A program made the position numbers and the translations under genes. Below the pieces are notes generated by a model. The model ran no database searches, was not told the DNA's origin, and saw only the letters and a list, made by a program, of their open reading frames with translations. A stretch of 64,000 nt of DNA. Source: Bacteroides faecalis. GTDB taxonomy: Bacteria > Bacteroidota > Bacteroidia > Bacteroidales > Bacteroidaceae. The DNA is taken from positions 216,517-280,516 of the forward strand of contig NZ_BHWB01000006.1 in assembly GCF_003865075.1 (NCBI RefSeq), given 5' to 3'. Positions 1 to 9,057 of this stretch are shown here, piece by piece; position 1 is the first letter of the stretch; each line of letters opens with the position of its first letter.

Positions 1-525
1 GCTGCTGCCATGGACGAACTGTACGAACAATATCGTCAGGTATTGACTAACGAACCTGTTACTGTAGAAAAGTTTGCTTATCAGTTGGCATTCAACCTGA
101 TTCCTCAGATTGATGTGTTTACTGAAAACGGTTATACCAAAGAAGAGATGAAGATGTTCAACGAGACACGTAAGATTATGCATTCTGACATCAAAGTCAG
201 TGCAACTTGCGTTCGCGTTCCTGCATTACGTGCTCACTCTGAAAGTATCTGGGTAGAAACTGAACGTCCAATCTCTGTAGAAGAAGCTCGCGAAGCATTC
301 GCCAAAGGTGATGGTTTGGTTCTCCAAGATAATCCGGCTGAAAAAGAATATCCGATGCCTTTGTTTCTTGCCGGTAAAGATCCTGTTTATGTAGGACGTA
401 TCCGCAAAGACCTGACTAACGAAAACGGATTGACTTTCTGGATTGTAGGTGATCAGATTAAGAAAGGTGCTGCACTGAATGCGGTACAGATTGCTGAGTA
501 TCTGATTAAAGTAAAGAACGTATAA
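1..525 (+). CDS. asd: aspartate-semialdehyde dehydrogenase, C-terminal part (5' truncated by window)
   Basis: The reading frame is open from base 1, so the start lies outside the window and about 174 C-terminal residues are visible. The sequence matches the dimerisation/C-terminal half of aspartate-semialdehyde dehydrogenase: an IPQID segment, then a stretch ending [18 protein letters not shown], which in this family carries substrate-binding Arg and active-site His residues. The enzyme makes aspartate semialdehyde in the cytoplasm for Lys/DAP, Thr and Met synthesis. A strong terminator follows directly, so this housekeeping gene is separated from the RiPP island downstream. Confidence 0.93.
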   Translation, partial: AAAMDELYEQYRQVLTNEPVTVEKFAYQLAFNLIPQIDVFTENGYTKEEMKMFNETRKIMHSDIKVSATCVRVPALRAHSESIWVETERPISVEEAREAFAKGDGLVLQDNPAEKEYPMPLFLAGKDPVYVGRIRKDLTNENGLTFWIVGDQIKKGAALNAVQIAEYLIKVKNV

Positions 526-552
526 TAGAAGAAATCTAAGACTTATATAAAA

Positions 553-605
553 AGTCGGCTTACAGCGTAAAATATTTACAATGTAAGCCGACTATTATTT
601 TTTCA
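553..605 (+). terminator. Rho-independent terminator after asd
   Basis: An 11-bp perfect stem (AGTCGGCTTAC at 553-563 pairing with 583-593) is followed by a T-rich tail, ATTATTTTTTC. It lies 28 bp after the asd stop. Confidence 0.85.
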
Positions 606-1017
606 AGCCTCCTCCCCTCCCTTCCCACCATAAGAAATTAGACTCATCTTTGACCTAAACTATTCAGTCGATTTGTCTTCCTAGACATTTTTTCACCTCA
701 ATAAATGAAATTCAAAGCCAAATATGTCAATGACGATCATAACAAATACTCATCGAATTTGAAATTAGCCAAATATTAATAGGAATTATCAACAAGAAAA
801 TCCCCGATGAAATGGAATATTTTTAACAAAAAAGATATTGGTCCGAAATGGTCAGCCGTTTTATTTGCTTCGATAACCCAAACTTCCTACCTTGCATTTC
901 AGAAAAGCACAAGAGTCCTTGAACATTTAGATGATTCAATTTATGGATCATTCTATATAAGCAATAGGATACACTTTATTTTACAAAACACTTTGTTAAT
1001 ATGAAAAACTTAATACT
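606..1017. other. Intergenic stretch before the RiPP island
   Basis: This AT-rich stretch has no recognisable gene. A 65-codon open frame at 807-1004 (+) resembles no family I know and has no clear ribosome binding site, so I treat it as chance. I found no good TTTG/TAnnTTTG promoter, although the GT32 operon should start here. Confidence 0.5.
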
Positions 1018-1725
1018 ATGAACAACATTCCGAAAATAATCCACCAGTTATGGTCAGGAGAAGAAAAGCCCTTACCTGAAGATCTTAAAATATTAAGTGA
1101 GACTTGGAAAGAATATCATCCTGACTGGAGTTATGAATTCTGGGACAATAATCGAATCAAATCTTTTATTAAACAGTATTATCCCAACTATTGGGATGTA
1201 TATTATAGTTTTCAATATAATATACAGCGATGGGACGCTATACGTTATCTTATTCTAGATAAGATAGGGGGAATGTACGTTGATTTTGACACAGAATGTC
1301 TAGCTTCTCATAACGACTTACTTAAAGATAAAACCTGTTGTTTCTCAATGGAACCTAAAGAACATGGCAAACGGTTTGGGCGTGAACTCTTCTTTAATAA
1401 TGCTATGATGGCATGTGTACCAGGACATCCTTTTATGAAGAAAATTGTAGATACTGTTTTTCAATATAAGAAACCAGATCCGAATGATTTGTCACGAAGA
1501 AATAGAGTATTAGAAATCTTTCATACCACTGGTCCTCTTCAAATAATAAAACTATATGAAGAATATACTGATAAAGACACTATCCACCTAATTCCTTCCA
1601 AATATGTGTCTCCTTACACTGCTAATGAAATTTCACTAATACGGCAGGGATATGAATCCGAGGAGCTAGAAAACAAATTGGAAGAAGCATATTCTATTCA
1701 TTATTTCTTCAATGCTTGGGTATAA
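1018..1725 (+). CDS. GT32-type (OCH1/capsular sugar-binding DXD) glycosyltransferase
   Basis: The 235-residue protein opens with IPKIIHQLWSG, the signature start of the Gly_transf_sug (GT32) family. It then has RWDAIRYLILDKIGGMYVDFDTE, where DFD is the DXD metal/nucleotide-sugar site, and a later NNAMMACVPGHP block. GT32 enzymes transfer hexoses or HexNAc from nucleotide sugars and act in the cytoplasm. It is the first gene of a run with the C39 exporter and HlyD adaptor (gap 55 bp), which suggests it decorates the exported peptide; that role is inference. A degraded copy of its start and middle is present at 17760-17856. Confidence 0.85.
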   Translation: MNNIPKIIHQLWSGEEKPLPEDLKILSETWKEYHPDWSYEFWDNNRIKSFIKQYYPNYWDVYYSFQYNIQRWDAIRYLILDKIGGMYVDFDTECLASHNDLLKDKTCCFSMEPKEHGKRFGRELFFNNAMMACVPGHPFMKKIVDTVFQYKKPDPNDLSRRNRVLEIFHTTGPLQIIKLYEEYTDKDTIHLIPSKYVSPYTANEISLIRQGYESEELENKLEEAYSIHYFFNAWV

Positions 1726-1780
1726 TGATAAAAACATTTAGCGTTAAACTATTTTAAAATAGCCAATAACAGAAAAAGTG

Positions 1781-3988
1781 ATGATTAAACCTTTTCCTCA
1801 TTATCAGCAACTCGACTCTATGGACTGTGGTCCATCTTGTTTACGCATGATTGCCAAATACTATGGTCGTAGTTATTCCCTACAGAATTTGAGGGAAAGG
1901 AGCTTTATTACCCGGCAAGGAGTTTCCATGTTGGGTATTAGCGATGCTGCTGAAAGCATTGGTTTTAGAACGCAAGGAGTACGAATTAGCTTGGAACAAC
2001 TTATCGAGGATGTACCTTTACCTTGTATCCTCCACTGGAACCAGAGTCATTTTGTGGTGCTGTATGCTATTAAAAAGAGAAAATCAGGAGATATTTTCAA
2101 AATTTCCGATCCTGGTAAAGGAAAATATGATATGAACACTACCGGATTCGAAAAATGCTGGATAAGCACTCGAAAAGAAGGAAAAGATTCCGGCACAGCT
2201 TTGGTATTATCTCCAACCCCCGATTTCTACGAGCAAATCGATGATCAGGAGCAACAGAAAAGGAATTTATCCTTTTATCTTCGTTATTTATTTCCTTACA
2301 GGTCACAGCTTTGCCAACTTGTAGTCGGAATGCTATTGGGAAGTGTTTTCTCACTTATTCTCCCTTTTCTTACACAAGCAATGGTTGATCAAGGTATCGG
2401 AAACCGTAATCTTAACTTTATCACTCTGATACTTATTGCCCAGTTGGTTTTATCAGTCACTCAGATGGGGGTCGGTTTCATCCAAAGCTGGATCAGTCTG
2501 CACATGAACACCCGAATAAGTATTACTCTAATCTCTGATTTTCTTGCCAAACTGATGAGGTTACCCATTCGTTTTTTCGACGCGAAGAATATAGGAGATA
2601 TTCTGCAACGCATTGGAGATCACGGGCGTATTCAGTCATTCATGACAGGAACGACCTTAACCACTATATTCTCATTCTTCAACTTTTTTATTTTTGCCTT
2701 TATAATGGCCTATTATAACCTGACCATATTAGTTGTCTTTTTGGTAGGAAATGCGTTATATGTGACCTGGATTTTATCCTTTATGCGTTATCGCCGTAAA
2801 TTAGATAATGCCCGATTCGCGCAAGCTTCCGCCAATCAAAGCAATATGGTACAACTTATCACCGGTATGCAGGAAATTAAACTGAATAATTGTGAGAAGC
2901 AACAACGCTGGAAATGGGAATCTATCCAAGTGAAGCTGTTTAAAATCAGTATCCAAGGAACTGCTTTGGGACAGATTCAGCAAGTCGGTTCTCTCTTTTT
3001 CAGCCGGACAACCTCATTACTCATTTCATTTTTGGCAGCTAAAGCTGTTGTAGACGGAGAAATCACATTGGGTATGATGATGTCTATCAGTTATATCATT
3101 GGTCAGCTATCCGGTCCGATCGGTCAGGTGATTGGTTTCAGCCAATCTCTACAAGATGCTAAAATCAGCTTGGAGCGACTGAACGAGATTAATAATAAGG
3201 AAGACGAGGTTGCTGTCGTGGAAAGCAAAATAAACACACTTCCGGAAGATAAAACACTCAAACTGGAAAATGTAAACTTCAGCTATGATGGTGCAGAAAG
3301 AGAATATGTACTGGAAAACCTGAACCTAACTATTCCCCAAAATAAAGTAACAGCGATTGTAGGAGCCAGTGGTAGTGGAAAAACAACTATCATAAAGTTA
3401 TTATTAGGCTTTTACGAACCGGTAAAAGGTAAAATAAAAGTAGGCAACTACTCGCTTACAGACATCAATCCCCACTTGTGGAGGCAGAATACAGGTGCTG
3501 TGATGCAAGAAGGATTCCTTTTCTCCGATACCATTGCAAACAACATTGCACTGAGTGAAGAAACTGTTGACCAAAAGAAACTATTGTATGCCGTAGAAAC
3601 AGCCAATATCAAAGAGTTTATTGAATCACTTCCTTTAAAATACAATAGTAAAATAGGTATGGAAGGAAACGGTGTCAGTCAAGGACAAAAACAGCGTCTA
3701 TTGATTGCGCGGACTATTTATAAAAATCCGATGTTTATATTCTTTGACGAAGCGACCAATGCACTGGATGCCAATAATGAACGAATCATATTAGATAATT
3801 TAAAGGAATTCTATAAAGGACGAACGGTAGTGATTGTAGCACACAGGCTTAGTACTGTGCAGAATGCAGATAATATTATTGTACTGGATGAAGGTAAAGT
3901 AATCGAAGAAGGAACACATAAAGAACTGACTGAGAAGAAAGGAGCTTATTATACCTTAGTGAGAAACCAGTTAGAGTTGGGAGTATAA
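1781..3988 (+). CDS. C39 peptidase-containing ABC exporter (PCAT, bacteriocin/RiPP type)
   Basis: The 735-residue protein has three parts. The N-terminal C39 double-glycine peptidase has QLDSMDCGPSC with catalytic Cys about residue 16, His in HWNQSHFVV about 90 and Asp in ISDPG about 110. A six-helix ABC membrane domain follows (about 160-450). The ATPase has Walker A GASGSGKTT, a variant signature VSQGQ, and Walker B IFFDEATNALD. PCATs cut leader peptides after Gly-Gly and export the core across the inner membrane. An upstream in-frame GTG at 1778 is possible, but ATG 1781 gives the usual start. It sits 1 base before the HlyD gene, and its substrate is probably the LQGG peptide at 7588. Confidence 0.95.
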   Translation: MIKPFPHYQQLDSMDCGPSCLRMIAKYYGRSYSLQNLRERSFITRQGVSMLGISDAAESIGFRTQGVRISLEQLIEDVPLPCILHWNQSHFVVLYAIKKRKSGDIFKISDPGKGKYDMNTTGFEKCWISTRKEGKDSGTALVLSPTPDFYEQIDDQEQQKRNLSFYLRYLFPYRSQLCQLVVGMLLGSVFSLILPFLTQAMVDQGIGNRNLNFITLILIAQLVLSVTQMGVGFIQSWISLHMNTRISITLISDFLAKLMRLPIRFFDAKNIGDILQRIGDHGRIQSFMTGTTLTTIFSFFNFFIFAFIMAYYNLTILVVFLVGNALYVTWILSFMRYRRKLDNARFAQASANQSNMVQLITGMQEIKLNNCEKQQRWKWESIQVKLFKISIQGTALGQIQQVGSLFFSRTTSLLISFLAAKAVVDGEITLGMMMSISYIIGQLSGPIGQVIGFSQSLQDAKISLERLNEINNKEDEVAVVESKINTLPEDKTLKLENVNFSYDGAEREYVLENLNLTIPQNKVTAIVGASGSGKTTIIKLLLGFYEPVKGKIKVGNYSLTDINPHLWRQNTGAVMQEGFLFSDTIANNIALSEETVDQKKLLYAVETANIKEFIESLPLKYNSKIGMEGNGVSQGQKQRLLIARTIYKNPMFIFFDEATNALDANNERIILDNLKEFYKGRTVVIVAHRLSTVQNADNIIVLDEGKVIEEGTHKELTEKKGAYYTLVRNQLELGV

Positions 3989-3989
3989 T

Positions 3990-5306
3990 ATGATGAAAGA
4001 GCAAGAAAAAAAAGAAGAAGATATAATAGAACTCAGAAGTGAAGAATTCCAAGAAGTTCTGAGTGGTATCCCCCCATGGATACTACGCTGGGGTATTACC
4101 ACTGTTGCTATCATCGTCGTTATTTTATTAATCGGCAGTAGCATATTCAAATACCCGGATACCATCACATCTGCCATTACGCTCACCGGAAGCAAGCCTG
4201 CTGCAAATATCGTAGCAAAGTCATCAGGTAAGCTACAAGAGTTATTTGTACAGGACAATCAACTTGTACAGACAGGAGATTATCTTGCAGTCATAGAGAA
4301 TCCGGCTAAAACAGCAGACATTCTTTATCTGAAGAAATTCTTGCATAAATATATGTCATACCCCGATTCAATCGTTTCATTGCCACTAAAAGATATGAAT
4401 CTGGGACTCTGTCAAGCACTTTATTCATCCTATTATCTGGCATTATCCCAATATATTCAGTTCAGAAAACTAGGGTACTATCAGGACAAGATAGATATGA
4501 TGAAAGATCGGATTAGCAGAAATGAAAAACGCTACCAAGATATGTTGTATCAGGAAGAACTGGTGAGCCAACAACTGGTAATCGCATATAAACAATATCA
4601 AAGAGATTCGACTTTACACATAAAGGGAGCAGTCTCGGGCAAAGCTTTGGAAACGACTTACAATCAATATATTGGAGGACAGCTTTCTATGGAGAATATG
4701 CATTCTACGCTTGAGAACCTGCATATTCAACTGGCTGAAATGAAAGAAAATTTGCTCGATACAGAATATCAGTACATCGATAAAGAAAGTACACTGACTA
4801 CTCAACTGAAGTCGTTAACCATTCAGCTATTAACAGAAATACAAGCATGGGAAATAAGCTATGCATTGATTGCGCCCATACCCGGAAAAGTTACATTCAC
4901 TAATTATTGGATTGAGAACCAAAATATCATTTCAGGTGATATCGCATTTAATGTGATTCCTTCATCTAACAATCATTTGATTGGAAAAGCCTTACTTCCT
5001 GCCGAACGTTCAGGGAAGGTAAAAGTTGGGCAAAAGGTGAATATAAGATTTAGCAATTACCCGGATAACGAATTCGGTCTAGTAAAAGGAAAGGTACGAA
5101 ATATCTCTCTTATCGCGATCAAGGTGGAGACTAAAAATCATTATGTAGTTGAAATCGATCTGCCGGATGGGCTTACTACTACTTATGGTAAAGAACTGCC
5201 TTTTATTTCGGAAATGGAGGGTCAGGCAGATATCATCACTGATGATATGTCTTTGTTGGAACGTATTTTATTACCGATAAAAAAAATATTAACTGAGAAC
5301 TTATGA
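3990..5306 (+). CDS. HlyD-family membrane fusion/secretion protein
   Basis: The 438-residue protein has one N-terminal membrane anchor (about residues 31-51) followed by a periplasmic part. That part holds a biotinyl/lipoyl-like half (SGKLQELFVQDNQLVQTGDYL), a long helical hairpin (about 150-270), and a C-terminal barrel beginning IAPIPGKVTFTNYW. This is the layout of adaptor proteins that link inner-membrane exporters to an outer-membrane channel. It starts 1 base after the PCAT stop, and its own stop overlaps the next gene by ATGA, so the three are co-translated. No TolC homologue lies nearby, so export probably uses one encoded elsewhere. Confidence 0.92.
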   Translation: MMKEQEKKEEDIIELRSEEFQEVLSGIPPWILRWGITTVAIIVVILLIGSSIFKYPDTITSAITLTGSKPAANIVAKSSGKLQELFVQDNQLVQTGDYLAVIENPAKTADILYLKKFLHKYMSYPDSIVSLPLKDMNLGLCQALYSSYYLALSQYIQFRKLGYYQDKIDMMKDRISRNEKRYQDMLYQEELVSQQLVIAYKQYQRDSTLHIKGAVSGKALETTYNQYIGGQLSMENMHSTLENLHIQLAEMKENLLDTEYQYIDKESTLTTQLKSLTIQLLTEIQAWEISYALIAPIPGKVTFTNYWIENQNIISGDIAFNVIPSSNNHLIGKALLPAERSGKVKVGQKVNIRFSNYPDNEFGLVKGKVRNISLIAIKVETKNHYVVEIDLPDGLTTTYGKELPFISEMEGQADIITDDMSLLERILLPIKKILTENL

Positions 5307-5992
5307 ATAATAAACAAGAAATGCTACAACGTATCGCCAGATATTTGATGCTACACAGTAGCTTTATGGACAAAATCGGGCTGTTTGAAGGAAAAATGGG
5401 AATTATCCTGTTTTTCATGAATTATTCCAAGTATACAGGTTGCAAAAGATATGAAAAGTTTGCAGGAGAGCTCATTGACGAGATTTATGCAGAAATACAT
5501 ATCGATTGCTCACCAAACTTCGGAAATGGCTTGGCAGGTATTGCCTGGGGAATGGAGTATTTAATAAGAAATAACTTTGTAAAAGCGGATCCGGATGAGG
5601 TTCTGAGAGAATTGGACTATCGAATTTTAGAAAGAGATGTCAGGAGAGTGAAAGACTTTTCAATAGAAAATGGACTGAAAGGAATTGCTATTTATGTAAT
5701 TAGCCGCTGCGCAGGCAGAGAGTATTCTTCCATTTTCAAAGATTATATCATTGATTTAGTACACTCTTTACAAACCAATATACCCGATGACACAGAATGC
5801 TTACGCCTTATCGGTATCCTACAGGATATTATCAACAAAAAGGAAACATCCTGTGAAATGGATTTCCTTGATAATTTCATTGCTCAAATTCATGTAAACG
5901 ATCCCCTTAATTTTATTGTAAATAGAAACTTAGGAATCAAAGAAGGACATGCAGGAATAGGACTTAAAATGATGCAGGAGGAAAGTGTATGA
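5303..5992 (+). CDS. LanC-like alpha/alpha-toroid protein (short, no visible zinc site)
   Basis: The 229-residue protein resembles the N-terminal half of LanC/lanthionine cyclase-like proteins of Bacteroidales. It has repeated Gly motifs: GLFEGKMGIILFFMNY, then FGNGLAGIAWGMEYLI, then GLKGIAIYVI, and a closing KEGHAGIGL. It is clearly paralogous to the protein at 13966 (shared GMGI, F-NGIAG and NNF-AD blocks). The Cys/Cys-His zinc ligands of catalytic LanC are not visible and the protein is only about half the usual length. It may therefore be a scaffold or partner rather than a cyclase (inference). ATGA overlaps join it to HlyD and to the GT4 gene. Confidence 0.7.
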   Translation: MNNKQEMLQRIARYLMLHSSFMDKIGLFEGKMGIILFFMNYSKYTGCKRYEKFAGELIDEIYAEIHIDCSPNFGNGLAGIAWGMEYLIRNNFVKADPDEVLRELDYRILERDVRRVKDFSIENGLKGIAIYVISRCAGREYSSIFKDYIIDLVHSLQTNIPDDTECLRLIGILQDIINKKETSCEMDFLDNFIAQIHVNDPLNFIVNRNLGIKEGHAGIGLKMMQEESV

Positions 5993-7227
5993 CGAAAAAG
6001 AAGATTTATATATTCAACAATAATTCGCGTGCTGCTATATATGGAATTGGAACGTATATTGCACAATTGATTGATTGTCTAAAAAAGGAAGAGATTGAAT
6101 TTGGGCTCATTTATATTCATGCAGCAGGAGAGGAAGTTACAGTTACAGAAAAAGAAGGATATCAATTAATATCTATTCCGAGTACGAACTCCTGTAATTC
6201 CCGCGGTCGTGAGTATTATACACGAAATATTGCTTATTTGCTGAAAGAATTCATTCCAGTAGAGAAAGGGGTAGAATATATTTTCCATCTGAATTTTATG
6301 AATAATCCGACACTGGTCAGCAACCTGAGAAAGATGTTCAAATGTAAAGTCATATTAGTTGCACATTATTCTAATTGGAGCTTTACTCTGTTGGGAGATA
6401 ATCTTAAGCTTCAACAAATTCTGAAAAAAAGGCCTAAAAAACGCAATTATAGCGAACAGAATATCGTTAAAGACATAAAAGAAGATACCAAAATGATTAC
6501 TAAATGTGACAAATTTGTTTGCATCGCCCGCCATTCTATGGAATCATTTACAAGTATCTGCCGGATAGATGCAAAGAAAATCGTATTAATAAACAACGCA
6601 CTAAAAGATTGTTATATACCTGTAAACGAAGAGCAAAAACGAATCCTTAGGCATAAATATTACATTCAGGAAGGAGTTCCTCTCTTAATTTTTGCAGGAC
6701 GTCTGGATGAGGTGAAAGGTATCGCTTACCTCATTCAGGCATTCAGGAAAGTATTAGAAACATATAAAAATGCCAGATTACTGATTGCAGGCGATGGAAA
6801 CTTCAACCGATGGTTGAAAGAAGCAAAAGATATCTGGTCACAAATAACTTTTACCGGAAGGCTAGAGAAAGATGTATTATATGAACTTTATCATATAGCA
6901 GATATGGGGATTGTGAGTTCCCTCCATGAAGAGTTCGGATTTGTTGCTATTGAGATGATGATGAACCAGTTACCTATTATTGTATCAGATACAGGAGGCT
7001 TATCGGAGATTGTAGAAAATGACATTTCAGGATTGAAAATACCTGTAATGAACGATGGTAAACAACAAGTAATTGATGCTGAAGCATTATCAGCCAAAAT
7101 GATACAACTGATTAAACAACCCGGCTATGCGGAAATTTTGGCAGAGAACGCTCGAAAAAGATTCCTGAAGAAATATGATCTGATGATTTTCCGAGAAAAA
7201 ATGTTGAATCTTTATCGAGAAGTTTGA
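5989..7227 (+). CDS. GT4-type glycosyltransferase of the TIGR04157 (RiPP-associated) kind
   Basis: The 412-residue GT-B fold protein has the C-terminal GT1/GT4 signature: FAGRLDEVKGI, a LLIAGDGN strand, TFTGRLEKD, and the E-x7-E nucleotide-sugar motif in EEFGFVAIEMM followed by VSDTGGLSEIV. The N-terminus (YIFNNNSRAAIYGIGTYI) is typical of the Bacteroidetes family that I recall as TIGR04157, which occurs beside GG-Bacteroidales peptides. It is coupled by ATGA overlap to the LanC-like gene and lies 360 bp before the precursor, so peptide glycosylation is likely but inferred. Confidence 0.85.
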   Translation: MTKKKIYIFNNNSRAAIYGIGTYIAQLIDCLKKEEIEFGLIYIHAAGEEVTVTEKEGYQLISIPSTNSCNSRGREYYTRNIAYLLKEFIPVEKGVEYIFHLNFMNNPTLVSNLRKMFKCKVILVAHYSNWSFTLLGDNLKLQQILKKRPKKRNYSEQNIVKDIKEDTKMITKCDKFVCIARHSMESFTSICRIDAKKIVLINNALKDCYIPVNEEQKRILRHKYYIQEGVPLLIFAGRLDEVKGIAYLIQAFRKVLETYKNARLLIAGDGNFNRWLKEAKDIWSQITFTGRLEKDVLYELYHIADMGIVSSLHEEFGFVAIEMMMNQLPIIVSDTGGLSEIVENDISGLKIPVMNDGKQQVIDAEALSAKMIQLIKQPGYAEILAENARKRFLKKYDLMIFREKMLNLYREV

Positions 7228-7587
7228 CTTTCGCAGCCGACTATATGCCAATAATATGTAAAAAGTCATTTTCTTATGTCTTTACCAATAATATTCAGTT
7301 AACGCTTTCACAATTATCGTATTTTGTATGCACAATTGAATAAAATTAAATAGGCTCTTAACCCAGACTAAGTGTGTCACTTTAATGATTAACTTTAGTT
7401 ACTCAAATTATTATAAAAGTAAAAATATTGGAAGCATATATAGAGGAAATTTATAATGTTAACTATTTAGAAACTGTCTTTGTTTGAAATAGGAATACAA
7501 TAAATATAGATACTATAATAAATAAAAATATAGTAAGGGTGAATGCTGAAAGGCCTTAAGCGTGTAAGCTAATTAAAAAATTAAGTA
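7228..7587 (+). promoter_or_regulatory. Leader region of the precursor peptide; weak promoter candidate at 7450-7482
   Basis: These 360 bp hold no gene. The best promoter match is TTTA (7450-7453), a 21-bp gap, then TGTCTTTG (7475-7482), against the Bacteroides TTTG/TAnnTTTG consensus, with one mismatch in each box. It would give a leader of roughly 95 bases. The long AT-rich gap suggests the precursor has its own promoter rather than only read-through from the export genes. Confidence 0.35.
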
Positions 7588-7887
7588 ATGAAAAAATTAA
7601 GTAAAATCCACTTAAGCCGCTTAGAAAAAATGAGCTTAAGTAAAAATGAGATGCTCCTCCTGCAAGGAGGTGTGTATTATGGTAACGGACAAGGTAGCTG
7701 TGGTTGCGGATGCTTGGGACCGTCTTCAACAGAAGACAATCTTGCAGCCAATTCTGTTTATCTTTTAGACACTCCAGGGGATTGGTATGGTAGTATAACT
7801 GGTGATCGTCCTGGTATGTGCTGGCTCATGCATTGGGACTATGATTTAGATAAATATGTATCTGAGGACACAGGAAGTAGAGGCTAG
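7588..7887 (+). CDS. GG-Bacteroidales natural product (RiPP) precursor peptide
   Basis: The 99-residue peptide has a 28-residue leader (MKKLSKIHLSRLEK... ending LLLQGG) of the kind I recall as TIGR04149, natural product precursor, GG-Bacteroidales family. Cleavage after Gly28 by a C39 peptidase would release a 71-residue core starting VYYGNGQGSCGCGC. The core has Cys38, Cys40, Cys42 and Cys78, many Gly, Ser, Thr and Asp, and several Trp and Tyr; it ends SEDTGSRG. The YYGNG start resembles the class IIa bacteriocin pediocin box (YGNGVxC), probably by chance or convergence. It is the likely substrate of the neighbouring rSAM, glycosyltransferases and PCAT. Confidence 0.9.
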   Translation: MKKLSKIHLSRLEKMSLSKNEMLLLQGGVYYGNGQGSCGCGCLGPSSTEDNLAANSVYLLDTPGDWYGSITGDRPGMCWLMHWDYDLDKYVSEDTGSRG

Positions 7888-7897
7888 TAAATGAAAA

Positions 7898-7928
7898 CTC
7901 ACTAAGTAGTCTGATACTACTTAGTGAG
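7898..7928 (+). terminator. Hairpin terminator/attenuator after the precursor gene
   Basis: There is a 13-bp perfect stem (CTCACTAAGTAGT at 7898-7910 with 7916-7928) with a 5-base loop. The tail CTATTATTAAAC is only moderately T-rich. It sits between the precursor and the co-directional downstream genes, so it probably lets some transcripts continue, giving more precursor than modification enzyme. Confidence 0.7.
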
Positions 7929-7959
7929 CTATTATTAAACAAACTTTCAATATAGCGAA

Positions 7960-9057
7960 ATGAAAACACACTATATAATTATATTGTTTACATGCTTATT
8001 TATATCATGTCATTCTAATAGTCGAAACGACTTAAGCCCTGAAATCCCTGTTATAGATATTGCTGAAGCATGGGATAATAATAACAAGAAAGTTATTAAT
8101 GCAAGTGAATTATTTTCCAATGTTGAATATATTCCCCTTGAAACTAATAATAAATATCTGGTAGATAAAATTCCCAATTACCATATTACTGATAACTTTA
8201 TTTTCATGGGAGGATTTCTTTTCAATAAAAAAGGAGATTTTGTTGTAAAATTGGGAAAGACAGGACAAGGACCGGGCGAATTTATATCAGTAAAAGACGA
8301 GCTTTTTAATGAGGATCGTAAGGAATTTTATGCGCTTGATAATTATACAAACTATATCCATGTGTATGATATAAATAACCATTATTTAAGATCTATTCCA
8401 GTGCCCACGTTTAGAAATAACTTCTTCTTAATTGATAAAGATCAATTGCTTATTACAAATAGGAGAGGCTTACTCAGTAGAACTCCAGAAAGCTGCGAGT
8501 ATAGTTATATAATAATAGGAGTGGAAAAAGGGGATACTCTTTATAAACATACATCTATTAGTTTATCAGAATTAAAAGAAATAAAACATATCTCTGGAGT
8601 ACCATTTGATGCGTTTTGGACTTATAATGATACAATGAGTTATTATGATGGTATCCGAGATACTATATACGCATTAAAAAAAGGACGCATTGATTATCCG
8701 CGTTATATTGTTGATTTTGGTAAGTATAAAGATTTTAAAGAGATCAAAAACACATTGCCTGCTGATTATAAAAGGGGAATGTACATGAAAATAATAACAA
8801 TTCATGAATATAAGAAGTATCTAAAACTCAATATCACATATAACATGGAACATAAAACTATTGTATACAATAAAACGAATAAATCCACATTTGTTTTAGA
8901 TAATATTCAAAAAGATATCGATGGTATTTGTGGGGAGGGATCATATATCTGGCCTGGTGATTTGGATAAGGAGCAAATAAATATGATTACTTCCAAAAGT
9001 GGAAAAAAAATAAGAGAAGAAGATAATCCGATTATAATTATAAAAAAAGAACGATAA
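7960..9057 (+). CDS. 6-bladed beta-propeller lipoprotein (BF3164-like/DUF4934 type)
   Basis: The 365-residue protein has a lipoprotein signal (MKTHYIIILFTCLFISC, Cys17), then the standard opening of this Bacteroidetes family (VEYIPLETNNKYLVDKI), the blade motif GKTGQGPGEF, and the usual ending EEDNPIIIIKK. Members are exported propellers of unknown function found near RiPP and TlpA genes. It overlaps the rSAM start by one base (TAATG), so they are one operon. A paralogue lies at 17907. Binding or presenting the peptide at the envelope is only a guess. Confidence 0.85.
   Translation: MKTHYIIILFTCLFISCHSNSRNDLSPEIPVIDIAEAWDNNNKKVINASELFSNVEYIPLETNNKYLVDKIPNYHITDNFIFMGGFLFNKKGDFVVKLGKTGQGPGEFISVKDELFNEDRKEFYALDNYTNYIHVYDINNHYLRSIPVPTFRNNFFLIDKDQLLITNRRGLLSRTPESCEYSYIIIGVEKGDTLYKHTSISLSELKEIKHISGVPFDAFWTYNDTMSYYDGIRDTIYALKKGRIDYPRYIVDFGKYKDFKEIKNTLPADYKRGMYMKIITIHEYKKYLKLNITYNMEHKTIVYNKTNKSTFVLDNIQKDIDGICGEGSYIWPGDLDKEQINMITSKSGKKIREEDNPIIIIKKER

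Noticed and set aside
807..1004. 65-codon open frame before the GT32 gene
   Set aside because: No ribosome binding site, no family resemblance, AT-rich context; likely chance.
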